Translations under genes and position numbers: made by a program
In this document: positions 34,787-47,314 of the stretch, in pieces
Layout of the letters: every line of letters starts with the position of its first letter
Position numbering within the stretch: position 1 is the stretch's first letter
Notes under the pieces: model-generated
What the model was told of the DNA's origin: nothing
Databases searched by the model: none
The model's input: only the letters and a program-made list of their open reading frames with translations
NCBI GenBank assembly: GCA_009739215.1
Contig: VSJF01000009.1
Span: 1,240,001-1,304,000 of the forward strand
Length of the DNA: 64,000 bases
DNA from: Floccularia luteovirens
Taxonomy: Eukaryota; Basidiomycota; Agaricomycetes; Agaricales; Squamanitaceae
Direction of reading: 5' to 3'

Positions 34787-37700
34787 TCATAGACCGTCTA
34801 TCTTTCCTGCTACGTTTTCTACGGCATACTTCAATTTAAAGCATTCTTTGATGATCATATCATTATCATCTTCACTACATTCTGCAATGAATGTAGATGT
34901 CTCTGCAGCGAAACCTGATTGGAAAAAAAAATTCAGAATTCGCGTTGATGTAGTTATAAGAATCGGTGAAACAGAAAAACAAATCCAAATTCAGTTTACT
35001 TACCTAGAAGTTTTCCACCATGGGTACGCCATAATGATTCTGAACATGAAAGTGCGGATAAACGGACTTTGGCATCTTCAGAACGTGTGTGTAATAGGAC
35101 TTCGAGGTTGATGGATTTGAGAAGAGTATCGTCGCTGGTGCTATCTACCAAAGCCCCGATACAGCTTTGCAGTAAAAGTTGCTTATCCTTATCTACTTGA
35201 TTCCATCGCACGCATACTGGGATTTGAGATACTAATGGTGAAGCGATTTGTCGTAATTTGTCGTCACGCCAGAAAGCTGGTGAGTAAAAATAGATAATTT
35301 TAGTCCTGAATTCATTTATTTTTTCTAGGGGGAGGTAATTTAAGAAACGTACCTCCATCATCAAAATTTAAACTTTTAGTAAGTATCTCGATGACGCATG
35401 TCCATATTACATTTTCCTCTGATAAGTTTTCCTTGATTTGATTCAAGATGTCCACGCATGGTTGGAGTAAGAATGACATGTATGGGTTCATTAGAGCCTT
35501 TTTTTTGCCAGGTGTTTTCTTGTTAGGACTCGGAAGGTAATATGTTTATTGTATACTTACTTTGAAAAAGTCGAGTAAGCCGATATATAGGTGACAGAAA
35601 GTGGCTTTTCTGTCGATATCATCTACACAAAATCAGGAATATGGTTATTTGAGTCACATGAGTACCAGTAGATGACACATACCAAGGTCACTTGCAAATG
35701 CCCAATCGTAGAGTCGACGGAATAACGGCCGGAAGGACGTCTCGTTCAATTTAACAACTAATTCATTAAATGCTGCTAGAACTGCTGTTTCTCCTGGATC
35801 AACCATCTTGGAATTTGATGCCTTGACAATATTGAGAGATTGTAAGAATACATCGAATAATGCGCGTAGATTTTCTTGAATCGGAGGTCGAGGGGAATTA
35901 CGCAGAGCCCTAATCAATACGTTGAAGTATGCTGGAATACGCTCCTAGTCGTTGTTCAAAACAAATGCCAGATGATAAAAAAATTAATGCATACCTTCTT
36001 AATGGACAATTCCAATGAGGGCCATGAAGTGATTAGAGTTTCGAGGAGTGCCTTTGCCAAAGTGCGTTTTGTGACGGATTTCATTAGTTGAGTCATCTCC
36101 GACGATGGTGAGTGCGCCTTTACGGAGTGGTCGATGTAGAGTTTTATAACTTGAGAGATTTCGGAGTTTCCCCAGAATGTAGGGATAGAGGTGAGGAGAG
36201 CTTGCAAGGTTTCAAACGTGTTTGGGGATAGAACTAGAGTAGTATTCAGATATCATGTATCAGAAATTATAAATTATAGTATAAGCTTACTTTTGACCCC
36301 TCGGTGAAGGATAGAAACACAGAGGGTAACAAGATCGCGAAGGTAGGGTATAATGCGAGGTCCAGCTTTGATCCTGTAAGTCATATTATATATAGATAAT
36401 ACACTCAATAACCACGACAAAAGACTTACACCATTGGGGGAAGTGCTGCTACCGCAGAAAGGGCCAAGTCAGGAACATTGACAGCACTAAGTACAGCAGG
36501 AAGAATCGTTATGATTGACTCTTCTTCCCCCGGACAGAGAGTGAGAGCTATCGATCTTAGAGCTTGAAGAGCACATATAGCCAATTGTCCACCTTTCGGT
36601 GAGGAGATGAAGACATTTGCAGATCCCACGATTTCGGTAATGATTGGTGTTGCTGTCTGCCTGTGTTTCTCAGAAACTTGGGATAGCTTTTGGGATAAGA
36701 GGTTGAATGCCGCTTCTTGTACCTAGGAAAAGAGATCAAATTTTGAAGATGAGATGTTCGAAATGACGGGGACGTACATGTAAATCTTTGGATTGCACCA
36801 TGGAGTGTGTTGCCTTGATAAAGTCAAGAGCAGGCATGACATTCAAGAGCTGGTTTAGTGACGTTCGAGCAGCAAGGTGAACTTCTTCCAATTTGGTATC
36901 TGTGCTGTTATCTCCTTGCATTGAGGCCAATGACACCAATTGTGCAACAATATTCGTAACCATCTCGTCCTGCTGAGGGTCTGAGGAACTAGGTGCTGCT
37001 GACTTCAACGCAAACCCGACGAAAATGATTAGTGCTTGAGCGCGTCGTTTCAAAGCAGTTGCAGGCGGCACTGCATGTTCGCCTTCCCTAGTATCAGATT
37101 TTCTATTCAACTTGTTATCCAAACAAATTAATGTGAATTGTAACGAACGTGGTATCATCAAGGAAGGTTCGCTGTGTATCACCTGGATTAACAATTCGCG
37201 AAGCTAGACGTTTTGCCTCCAACAAGATTTCAGTGACAGCCTAAGAAATTATGAGTATATCATATCAATGATCCTATTTTTACGACAGAAACGCACCGAA
37301 AGTCGAGCATGCTGTGGTTTTTGTTGAAGAATAGAAATTGGTAGAGACAACGAAGTTTGTATATCGTTCTGATTTTGTCTTACTACACGGTTCGCGACTT
37401 TTTCTATGAGGAGCATGCAAACAGGGGCCATGAACTGCTCAAACCCAAGAACACCGACAAGGTGGGAGAAGAATCTGGATAAGATCTGATCAGTATACAA
37501 ATTTGAAGAGAGTGAGGTGCAACCAACTTGTTTCGTCGATGGCGTGGAATGTGATTAGCTGCATCAGTGAAAACACGAAGGAACTCTCTCCCGCCGATAT
37601 GCAAGTCCAGTGGATTAGTATGCGCTTGTTTCAATGATGAGACCATGACGGGAACAATACCATCGATAGTCTACAATGAAATCCCAATTAGCCGTATTGT

Positions 37701-40700
37701 TACGAGAATGGAATGAAAAATAATACCTGTTGAACTACCCCGAAGCTATAGTTATCGTCACGATGGAAGACATTTGATCCCATAAATGTAAAAACAGGCA
37801 TAATGTTGTGGAGCACTGATTCTGGAGCTAATTGAGCAAGTTTTGCAATCAAAAGAAGGGCTTGGTGGAATGTCTGGGGATTATCAGATACTAGGATCTA
37901 AAAATCAGCGAGATATGTACAAAATAATGTAATATCACCGTACTCCTGATAACCTCAACAAGGACATCCAATCTTATAGTGCTTGGGGCAATGTTCGGCA
38001 ATTCCTATAAATGTTGCTCAATAAAAAATATTGGGTTCTTGGTAGTTACGGACCGTGATATTCACTGCACAATTCTCCACCGCTGACATTAGTAGTTGCT
38101 CGATGTAACTAACATCGACTTGGCTGCTTGGAGCAAACTGGATGACTTTGTTCAAAGTTTCAAGCAAACTAGAAATAAGATCGAGCGATCCTGGTAAAGA
38201 TTTTGTTCCAAGCACTTCTACCAAATATGTCAAGCTCGAAATTTTGTCATCAGGAACACTGCTGTGCATTAGAATTGCTGTACACAGAATGACTAAACAT
38301 TACGCACTTGAGCGTCTTCGCCCGCTTCGTTGCACGAGTTTCTGTGTTTGTTGGAGGCACAAGGGTGCCCAACAGGTGAATCATGAGTGGAACGTCCTGT
38401 AAGAGATTTCCAAGGAGTTGCTTGCAAGATGTATACTAAAATAAAATGGTATCGTAAACATCATACCTAGACCAAAAAAGGAGATCGTTTACTTCATCTG
38501 TGTCAATCGTCCCGACTTCTAAAATGAGTTGACAGATCTGGATTTTTCGCTCAAAGTTCAATGCAGCAAAGAGACCATTCTGGAGTGATTCTGAAAGGAC
38601 CAACTGAGGAGTTGGAGATATACCTGGAGTAAGGTTAAACAAAAGAATTTCAACGAAAAAAGGATTAATTACAGACCTGATCGAAAGTAGCCACGCATGG
38701 AAAGAATTAATGATTTCCACAATATACTTTGTGAGTCATTAAGACTCTTGGTCACCGAAACATCGAAGCACGACAATAACAGAGTTGTTAGTTCTTCAGA
38801 ATAAACTTTGAAGATGGTGTCAGGCTTCGCCTCTGACGCCGAGGTAGATAGATCATTGATAGTAGGTTCCAAAATATGTGCCTTGGACTTGTCCGAGATG
38901 TTGCCAACGGAACGTAAAATTTGAGACTTGGAAGAGTTCGAAGCGATAGTGTTCACATGCGAAAGCAAAAAGCATAGAATTCGGTGTTTATACCTAATTC
39001 ATAATCACCATCAATATGCTGTGACAAAGAACAGGAAGCTAGGAACAGACTCTGAATCTCGTTTTTTATCGGACTTATTTCGTCGTAGGTGTTGCTGGTG
39101 GAAAGTCCCAATGAACGTTGCATCGTGTGTAAAGTGGTCACTGTGCTCTACAAGAGCTTGTAGATAACGTTTCAAGTCTTCAGAATCAAGATACTGCAAT
39201 TTTCCTGTTGCATCATAACAAGTCAATTATTGGTCTATATCGACCGAATTGGAATTTAACTCACGTTCACTCTGACCATATATGATGTCGAACTTGTAGA
39301 CAGAAGAAAACCTGCGATCTGATAAGATCCTGAGGCGAGAGATACATTCTAGAGCTCCTCGGCGAGTCTGGACATTTGGCTTCTGTAGGGCAACTAATAA
39401 TGAAGGCAAGATAGTCTGGAAATCTAGTCCATCATCTTCCAATAGATGGGCTTCTAAAAAGGCAGCGCCATGTCGCAAAGCTACGTCTGGAACATCTTCT
39501 AGGGTGTTGCTACTATCTTCATCTGCTCCAGCCCATATACCCGCAAGGAAGGCCAACGCATCATCTCCTAAACTGATGAACAGCGCCTCAAGTATGTTTT
39601 GAGTTAAGTTGGGCACTGCTGCTGCCTTATTTGCCAAATTATACACTTCTCGCATCAGTTCTACGAAGCGGAAATCTTGAGAATCGGGAAGTGACTGCAC
39701 CAGGGGTATATGTTAGTATACCGCCTCATTGAATATTTAAGTCACTCACGGAATTATTACTGGAGAACCAATCCAAAGTCAGGCCCGTGGGTCTAGTGAT
39801 CCTTGCAATTGTTGCAAGGACGGATGTCTGTAATAATGACAATGTAGCCTTCTTGTTTGGCTTTGCCACAACTCTTTTTCCAAGAGCTGATTCATCAAGG
39901 AACTATGTGTATTGCCTTCAGTACTGTATCAAATTTATTTGAGGAAGGGGTGAACATACTGATATATTTCCCGATTCAATAACCAAATCATCAATTCCCG
40001 TATGTTGCTCCAGAGGGTTCATGGCCTTCAGCATCTTACTTGCTCCATCAACTTGACGTTCTTCAGTTAATAACCCCAGAAGAGCACGTCCTATCAGATA
40101 GCTGAATAACTTCACATGGGTGTTTTGATGCTGCAAGTTCCCTAGGAGGGCACCGAAATGACTATCAAAACTACCCGATATCGAGATATTGTCTATATGT
40201 CCCATCAGATTAACCCGTCGAAATGATAACAAAAGTGGGATAACTTACGAGCAATCTTCGAAGAAAGTGCCGCATTTAAGTTGTTCATATTCTCCACAGC
40301 ATCTTCACCAACCGCAGAAGGAGCTGATTTGATAATGGAATCACAATCAGCAAGTAATTCAAAGCCTTTTCCGAGATTCTCTGTGGATCCTTGGAGCAAT
40401 TGTCCAATAATATCCCATACGAGCTCCGTGGTCCGTTGCCTTGATTTTGTGAATAGTAAGAAGGGAAAGAAAACTTTGTAGAGTGCTTGCTCCAATAAAG
40501 ACGGGTCAAGTACTGGACACAGATGCAACGCCAAGTAGGTCAGGTGTATTTTGATGATTGATCGTTTTGGTTTGGTCGCCACAGAGGTAAGTGCTTGTGA
40601 CAGGTATTCGATGTATGTTCCAGGATCTTTCGATAAAATTTTCGTAAGAGTTGCAGGGCTTCCGTACAGCTGATCCAAAACTTGGCTGTCGGTGTCATGT

Positions 40701-42612
40701 ACCCTTGCCAATAGAGCAGTACATATTGAGTCCTTGATCAATCAGGGTAAGCGGTAGATAGGGAAGAACAGGAGGAACTCACCAAGTCTTCATTCCTTAC
40801 ATTTTCACTTGATATCGTTGATAGTAAGTCCTTAACAGCCATAGCCCGGACTTTCCCGTCTGCATTGGATGATGCAAGAATCATGTCAATGTGTGGAATG
40901 TCACTCGAAGTCACCCCAGCTGGCGTCTGCATTATATATATAAGAAAAGTTGAATGCTAAAGTGGAAAGGAAGGTACCACTGTGATCGACATAATGAATT
41001 GATCAATTGTAACTTTCATATCTTCATCCTCTTGTCCCATGGCCTCTGCAACGGAGTGAAAGAGGGATGGATGTCTTTGATGAATAACAGGAAGCAGTTG
41101 GCGTGCAATGACAGTTGACTGTTCTGAGGTATCAGAAGTTGTAGCTTGCTTTAGAATTATGGAACATGTTTCTTCTGTTATAATACTTGGGATATTTGGT
41201 GATATGATCATCGTTTCTATCAATGAGAACGCTGTCTCGTCTTCCAAGCTAAAAGAAGTAATGAAGTTATTCCCCAAAATATCAACAAAAATAAAATGCA
41301 TTACCTTGATCCAAGCGCTTTGATTATCGGTAGAATCAACTTTTCGCTGCCAAACCACGCAGATGCCACTCGCAGTTCTTCCTTGATATCTCTATACAAA
41401 AATAAGAATGCATTTAAAAAATGAAAGATAGTTCAAGGCTGGGCGGCCGAATTAACTTACGGGAGCTGTAGAATTGCTTTGATAGTTCCTCTGGAAAAGC
41501 GCTCCAACATATCCTGGGGTTCACAAACTGCCACAGCTGCGCTAACAAATTGTTTTGTTGTTACAGATAAAGCACATTTCGCCATAGATGCAATGATGGT
41601 TTTCAGAGCAGATCCAGCAAATTGACACTTATGGGACAATGCTGACAAGAGAATGTAACTTCCGAGCTAAACAAGCGCCAGAAATAAGTACATGATGAGA
41701 TAAGAAATACGCGATCACACACTTACAATGGCATCTTTCATAACATGCGTCTTTTGCTGCAGAGGTTCCAATAACGCAGACAGAATATGAGCAACTGTTC
41801 CCTCATCTAAATCCTTACTTCGAGTGATAAACTCCTGCAAGCTTGCCGCATTGAACGCAAGCAATACTCGATGAGCACGACCTTCTTTGAGTGCTTCAGG
41901 CAAAAGGGATATGACGAAACGAGCAACTTCAGAGTTTCTCAATATCTCGGTGACAAGAGAGACTCGTGGAAGTTTTTGAGCAGCAGATTTATACGAGCGG
42001 AGGAAGCTCCATTTTGAATTTTGCCTAGGAATAGACAAACATGATGATTAGGAAAGCCGGGGGGAGATTAGAAAAAAGCGTACTTTATATGCAAGATAGT
42101 AACCATTTTTGCGAAATGAGGTGATTCATGGTATGGAAGAAAAAGAGACAGAACAGCGTCGACGTTGAATTCATTGATCCTTAGATGCAACACACGAGAA
42201 TAAGGATGAAATGGTTAATTAAGGACCAGTAACACACGTACCTAAACCTTCTAACCAACCATTCAATCACCTTTGCAGCTGGATTTTCCATCAAATACGG
42301 TCCTAACAAACCAAGAAACTCTTCAATAGATTTATCCAAACCCTCATCCACTTCCACCGTGAGTAGTGTACGATCGGTGGCTTTTGCATGGTCAGAAAAA
42401 AGTCGAGATTCATAGGGACGAAACAAAGGTTCAACAGTTGCTAATTGAAGTAGACCATTCACTCCTAAGGCGTATATTGATTCAAGGTCATGTTGATCGG
42501 CCTCACGTCCACTGAACAAATAAGATTCGGAGGGTTTTCGTCGAGATCTGTCCACCAAAATTGCAGAATTAAGGGACGCATTCTGCGCTAGTTGCGTCGC
42601 GAGACTGGACAT
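34787..42612 (-). CDS. UTP10: Utp10/HEATR1, U3 snoRNP (SSU processome) HEAT-repeat protein
   Basis: This very long minus-strand gene has roughly 2,000 codons and many short introns. It starts at an ATG at 42612 (MSSLATQLAQNASLNSAILV), with DRSRRKPSESYLFSGREADQ and KSIEEFLGLLGPYLMENPA, the conserved Utp10 N-terminus. The centre is helical repeat, with leucine-rich helix pairs throughout, for example from 35650 to 41360. The C-terminus is a BP28-type domain: LRQIASPLVSQIPVCVRW, LLLQSCIGALVDST, SLWRTHGGKLLGF and the acidic end ETSTFIAECSEDDNDMI before a stop at 34787. Utp10 is part of the t-UTP subcomplex that couples rDNA transcription to 18S pre-rRNA processing in the nucleolus. Not every splice was checked, so a small frame break could be missed. 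Confidence 0.88.
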
Positions 42613-42869
42613 TGTGGTGTTTGTCCAACAGTGTGGTGGAATGCTAGCCCAGACTTTTTTTTGCACCGATTCCCCTGTGCCGCTCAAAAATTTGTGCACG
42701 TGATACATTGTGAAATCTTGTTTATCTATAAAGTTGTAGACAAACATTTATCCTATGCAATTCATTGCAGTAAGTACATCCAAGATTGTTGCCAGCTATG
42801 TAAAAGTTCTTTAGGTATTTCTATACAAAGTCCGTCTGATCAAAGGCGTCAAATCGGTTGGCACCGTGT

Positions 42870-43477
42870 CTAATGGCTTCCCAAAGTAACCCTGCTCCTG
42901 GGTGGCAAAGCCTCAATAGGGCTTTCGAGAGTCTCATTTGCGTCCGATGAACGCCGACCATTCTTGCTCGACAAGTCCAAGCGATAGTCCCAGTCCACGC
43001 TCATTTCCGAGCCGGCCACCCACGTCCTCTCGCGTCCCTTGCCCTTGGTTCTGGTTTTCTTTCTCTTATCTTTCTTCTCCTTATCACTGACTTTATCACT
43101 TCCATCCGAAAGAGTATCGTCTGCTGGTGCTTGGGCGTCTGCATCTTCTTCTCCCTCGTCAACTGCCTTGGTAGGCTCTTCGCCTGAATATATCTGGGTC
43201 TCCTCGACAATCTCCTGGCGCATATCCACAATCGTAGCTTCGAGCTTTGCTAGCTCCATCTTTCGCTCATGGATCTCTTCGAGTAGCTCGTTAAACTTCT
43301 TTACTTTCTCTCTATGGTCTTGAGTGGCGTCTGGGTGGGGCTCGATACGCTCCTGATTGTGTTTGATGGGTGTTAGATGGCGCAATTTTCCATACGCGTA
43401 CAAGTTCGCTTGACAAAAATACTCACATCGGTTACAGGGATGATGGGGGCGGTAGCAGTTGAGGTCTCTGTACTCAT
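42870..43477 (-). CDS. Small coiled-coil protein of unknown function
   Basis: Two exons, 43477-43427 and 43352-42870, join in phase to give 177 residues. The first codes MSTETSTATAPIIPVTD. After ERIEPHPDATQ a coiled coil of about 45 residues follows (REKVKKFNELLEEIHERKME, then EATIVDMRQEI). An acidic patch and a Lys-rich stretch (KDKRKKTRTKGKG) come next, then a tail DWDYRLDLSSKNGRR. The basic run could be a nuclear localisation signal. I do not recognise the family. It lies upstream of UTP10 on the same strand with a 257-bp gap. Confidence 0.6.
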
Positions 43478-44026
43478 ATTTGGGTAAATAACGGGAGTGG
43501 CACAAGACTTTATCAAAGGGCGGATGAGGGAACTATTAGAGGCAAGTACGCTTTTATGGGTTATTTTCAGAGGCGTGATTATCGATGGTGTAGGGTGGAT
43601 GCAAGTCAATTCCCTCGAGGCTCATGTGAACAGACCCCCTTTTTGAGAAACATGTGGAGGACATGCTGCAACAGATTTATCAAAAAATTTCTTCGATTAC
43701 AACATTAAGTATAAAGTATAATCAGGAAGCTGTAGGTAATTATCCTAATCTGTATTGAAAATGACTCTCTGTAGGCTGTGTGGTTCATGTGTTACTACGG
43801 AATTAAGAACCAGAATGATCAGTCTTCACTTCCTCGCACCTCCCTGCATCTCCACGATGTGTGGCGCACTGATGATATGGATATCAGCGAGCCGATTCTA
43901 TTTCTAGACTCCTAGGGCAAAGTTGTTGGGGCAAAGGCACACAATCGGCTTGCAAGTTAGTGTTCCCCTTTGAAGGAAGCTTTCGCTATTTGGGCATATC
44001 AAAAGATTTCAAGAGGGCACTAGCTG

Positions 44027-44432
44027 TCACCGGTCCTCTTCTGGGATTGGGAACAACGTCGAACGATTCCTTCTGTGGCCACGAGTGAAGGTGTCACGCC
44101 ACGATTTTATCTGACTTCCATGATTGGAAATATCGATGAAATAGCCATCAGCCAGGAATGACTTTTGTGTGTCAATATCCGATGTAGTCTATAACAAAGA
44201 ATTAATTTAGTTAGTTATCCCAATACAAAAGGAATGATTATAAACGGACTTGTGGTGGGGGTGAATAAGACCCTTGACGGATAGACTTCATTCTATCCAG
44301 GAATGCGACACGTTCTCTACGTTGAGCCGCAGTTTCAGAATATTGTAGCAGTCTACCTCTCTCGTCATACCGGGCATCGGGGAGGTATGTGGGAGAAGAG
44401 CCAAGATATAGGGGTGTTGACTGCGTTTGCAT
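44027..44432 (-). CDS. Small two-exon protein of unknown function
   Basis: The ATG at 44432 opens MQTQSTPLYLGSSPTYLPDA with RLLQYSETAAQRRERVAFLD. An intron (about 44252-44187) leads in phase to TTSDIDTQKSFLADGYFIDI, then SWRDTFTRGHRRNRSTLFPI, and a TGA at 44027. The donor would be GTCCGT, weaker than usual. The product would be about 117 residues, with no domain I recognise. Coding-like composition on both sides of the intron is the main support. Confidence 0.4.
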
Positions 44433-45108
44433 TATGATCTGAGGATGGAATATATGTAATATGAGGAAACGTGAGGAAGGGGCGGAATGCTTATGCAGGA
44501 CAGTTCAAAGGAACAACTGCTTTTTAAACAAAGTCTCTGACGGAGTGACCAGAAAGGATCCATGCAAAGTACAATTGCTTTATAATGTCTCGGCAAAGAC
44601 GTCTATCATAGCATAGATGTTGTCATCCAAAATGCGTTGAGAACGGTTCAGAACCATAAGAATCTCCGTATATACACCAATCGAATCAATTGAATCTTCC
44701 GAGTTTCCGTAGCTCGAGTCATTCCCTGTCATTCTTAAATTACTTGGACTACACTAGATATATATTTAGGAGTCGGATGTCATTGCGAATGAATAATCGG
44801 AACAACGTGACAAAGCTGCAAAAGTAAGACTCGGAACTTCCTACCGTGTCAAGTCAGAATGAGGACATGTCTTGATAATCATGCGAGGAAAACAGTTAAG
44901 TCCATGCACAGTTATGCAGGGTTTATCAAGAAACCGCAGTAAAGTACTATAAGATATACCGATCATCGCGAGAACATTACGAATTGTGAGGAAGGATCCA
45001 AGGATGTTTTCATGGTATACATATGTACTGATCTTTGCTTTCTAAGGGATTTGAATGTTCGTGTTCGGGAATTGTATCCATTGATGGACTGCGCCGTGAA
45101 GAGACAGC

Positions 45109-45206
45109 GGAAGAGGTCCCGGTCATTGGTCATTACAGTCTACTCAGAAGCTAACCCGGAAGAGGTCCCGGTCATTGGTCATTACAGTCTACTCAGAAGC
45201 TAACCT
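45109..45206. repeat. Tandem duplication of a 49-bp unit
   Basis: Two identical consecutive units begin GGAAGAGGTCCCGGTCATTG and end CTACTCAGAAGCTAACC. Exact identity suggests a recent slip or an assembly artefact. Confidence 0.9.
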
Positions 45207-45298
45207 TTGACGATGATTACGCATGCTTGCCGAGTAAAGGCATCCACACTTCCCTCCCCAAAGAAGTTAGACAAAGAATTAACAATCACGTGACTATT

Positions 45299-45318
45299 TT
45301 CTAGTACTTTCGAGAACT
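45299..45318. promoter_or_regulatory. Candidate heat-shock element upstream of the BAG gene
   Basis: TTCTAGTACTTTCGAGAACT contains TTC and GAA triplets at 5-bp spacing (TTC..G.A..TTC..GAA), the pattern bound by fungal Hsf1. It lies about 165 bp before the ATG of a gene for an Hsp70 co-chaperone. An E-box CACGTG is just upstream at about 45288. Confidence 0.35.
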
Positions 45319-45481
45319 CACAATCACATTTTGGTTCATCCTCACACGTTCAGTGACGTTCTAGTTGATATATAGAAAATAGCAGAATTGTCGAGAAACC
45401 ACAAGTTGGAGTATTGATACAATATATTTAAACAAGCGTTTCTCACTTTATTCTCAACTCCAACTACCTATAGGTGTAGAT

Positions 45482-46619
45482 ATGTTCGGACAACCATTCT
45501 ACCAGACTTACCCAGTAAACCGCTCCTATGATCCTCACCTGCATTCTTATTACCAACCGCAATATCCAAAGCAACCATACCAAAACTACTATACTTCATC
45601 AATGATGGAACAAGCTGCACGAGAGCGTGCACGCGCTATAGCTCAGCAGCGAGCACGCAGGGCTAAATATCTGCCTGATGAAGACGAAAACAGTGATGAT
45701 GAATGGGCATACAACCAATTGGGCCCTCGCGAACAGATGTATCTTGATGCATTGAAGCAGAGGAGTATATCGGAGAGGAGGCAACAGGAGCAGGAACAAC
45801 TTGCTCGACAAAGGGCTGCGGAGGATCGGCGATGGCAGGAAAGTCTAGAACGCAGAGAACAAGAGGATCAGGAGACAAGGAGACATATTCTGCAAGATAT
45901 GAGAAGACAACAAGAGATCAGACATAACCAGAGTCGTCAGGATTCTTTGAAAGAGGCTGTTAGTATTTTTTTAATATCTCTCGGATGTGCTGACACCTAT
46001 CATTTATCAGAAATCAGAACCTGATTCTATACCTATTAACGGTCGCTCGAGCGGAAATAACAAAGCACGTTCCCCTTCCCCCCAATCCACCAACATTCCG
46101 TTATCCTCATCTCCCAAAAGTAACCGGTCAATTCCTATACGCCGCGCCACCCCAAAACCTCTACCACAATATGGCGAGGCCCATGATCGAGCTGCACTAT
46201 GCATTCAGAAACGTTATAGGATACACCGAGCACTCCGGACAATCCAAGATATAGAGCACCAATATTCGAGCGCGAAAGACGCGTTCGTCTTTCCAGCCAC
46301 GCTCGATTTTCAACATCCAGAATCAGAAGATGGGGTGTTGACACTCAAAGCTGTGCAACCGGGAGACACAGCTGATGACGACATGGACACTGATATGAAC
46401 GCTGTTGACGGCAAGCTGGTGTACAACTCCGCCAATTACGCGCTCCATATGTACATGGACGTGCTCGGTAAATTGTTGGTTAAGCTAGATGAGGTGGAAA
46501 GCTGGGGAGATAAGAAAGTGCGAGAGAGGAGACGAGAGGTGGTGAAAAAGATTGAGGGCGAGGCTAACTGTGCTGACAGATTCTGGAAAGGTACTTGGCG
46601 ATTACGTAATATTGTATGA
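45482..46619 (+). CDS. BAG-domain Hsp70 co-chaperone
   Basis: Two exons, 45482-45958 and 46011-46619, give 361 residues. The N-terminus is Tyr/Pro/Gln-rich (MFGQPFYQTYPVNRSYDPHL), followed by a long charged helix of Arg/Glu/Gln (residues about 42-155, such as RRQQEQEQLARQRAAEDRR). After a Ser/Pro linker there is an IQ-like helix, DRAALCIQKRYRIHRALRTI. The C-terminal BAG domain reads YALHMYMDVLGKLLVKLDEV and RRREVVKKIEGEANCADRFW. BAG domains contact the Hsp70 ATPase domain and promote nucleotide exchange. The IQ-then-BAG order recalls plant and fungal BAG proteins that may bind calmodulin. The SRPBCC gene starts 42 bp downstream on the same strand. Confidence 0.82.
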
Positions 46620-46661
46620 TACCTGTATTGTGACGTGTTTATATATTATTATACCCACTTC

Positions 46662-47314
46662 ATGTCCAATTCTCATCTCCCTCCAATTGCTTCGGATGCT
46701 GTCTTCTCGGTATCTGCCTCATCTCTAATTGACGCGCCAAGAGACAAAGTATGGTCAATATTATTGGATTTCGGGTCTTATAAAACATGGCAAGATAACA
46801 TATTCCTTCACATGAAACATCACCCTGATTGACACTACGTAGGAATTCGTTCGCGTATGTCTGCAAAGAGTGCAGAGTTTAATGTGAACAACTGATAGTA
46901 ACTTGATTCTCTACTAGTCGCGGTCAGACCATAGTCGACGCGTCCAAAAATCCTCTACTCAATCAAACACCTAAAGAGGGGCAATACATATTCATATCTC
47001 CCATTCACCTCCCACCAACAATGGACGAACCGGGTCTTTTCGGCAAATCATCCGTACTCGGGATAATCACAACACTGGATCACGAGAACTACAGGGTAGC
47101 GTGGGGTGCAATTGGCATGCCAGCATTTTTGTTAAGAACCGAACGATGGCAAGCCCTGAGCGTGGATGAAGCATCTGGGAAAACAAAATATGAGACGATT
47201 GAAGCCTTTAATGGGTGGTTCGCGTACCTTGTCAAGTTCTTTGTCGGGTCAAAGCTTCTCGCTGGGTTTAGGGCTATGGCGGAAGGGTTGAAAAGCCATG
47301 CAGAACGTGTCTGA
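46662..47314 (+). CDS. SRPBCC (START-like) fold protein
   Basis: The ATG at 46662 opens MSNSHLPPIASDAVFSVSAS, then SLIDAPRDKVWSILLDFGSY, the typical first strand and helix of polyketide-cyclase/SRPBCC proteins. A readable product needs a GC-AG intron (46790-46842), a 12-nt micro-exon (46843-46854) and a GT-AG intron (46855-46917). That yields YKTWNSFARGQTIVDAS in phase. The rest is PIHLPPTMDEPG, LGIITTLDHENYRVAWGAIG and a C-terminal helix KLLAGFRAMAEGLKSHA. The length is about 175 residues. This fold binds small hydrophobic ligands, and no ligand can be predicted. It ends 1.3 kb before the halogenase. Confidence 0.7.

Larger units (their letters stand above)
44433..45481. other. Intergenic region with a tandem repeat and a candidate heat-shock element
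   Basis: No convincing gene is seen. A 49-bp tandem pair and sites upstream of the BAG gene are listed separately. Confidence 0.45.

Noticed and set aside
43039..43323. Ser/Leu-rich plus-strand ORF
   Set aside because: It is antisense to the coiled-coil and Lys-rich part of the gene at 42870-43477.
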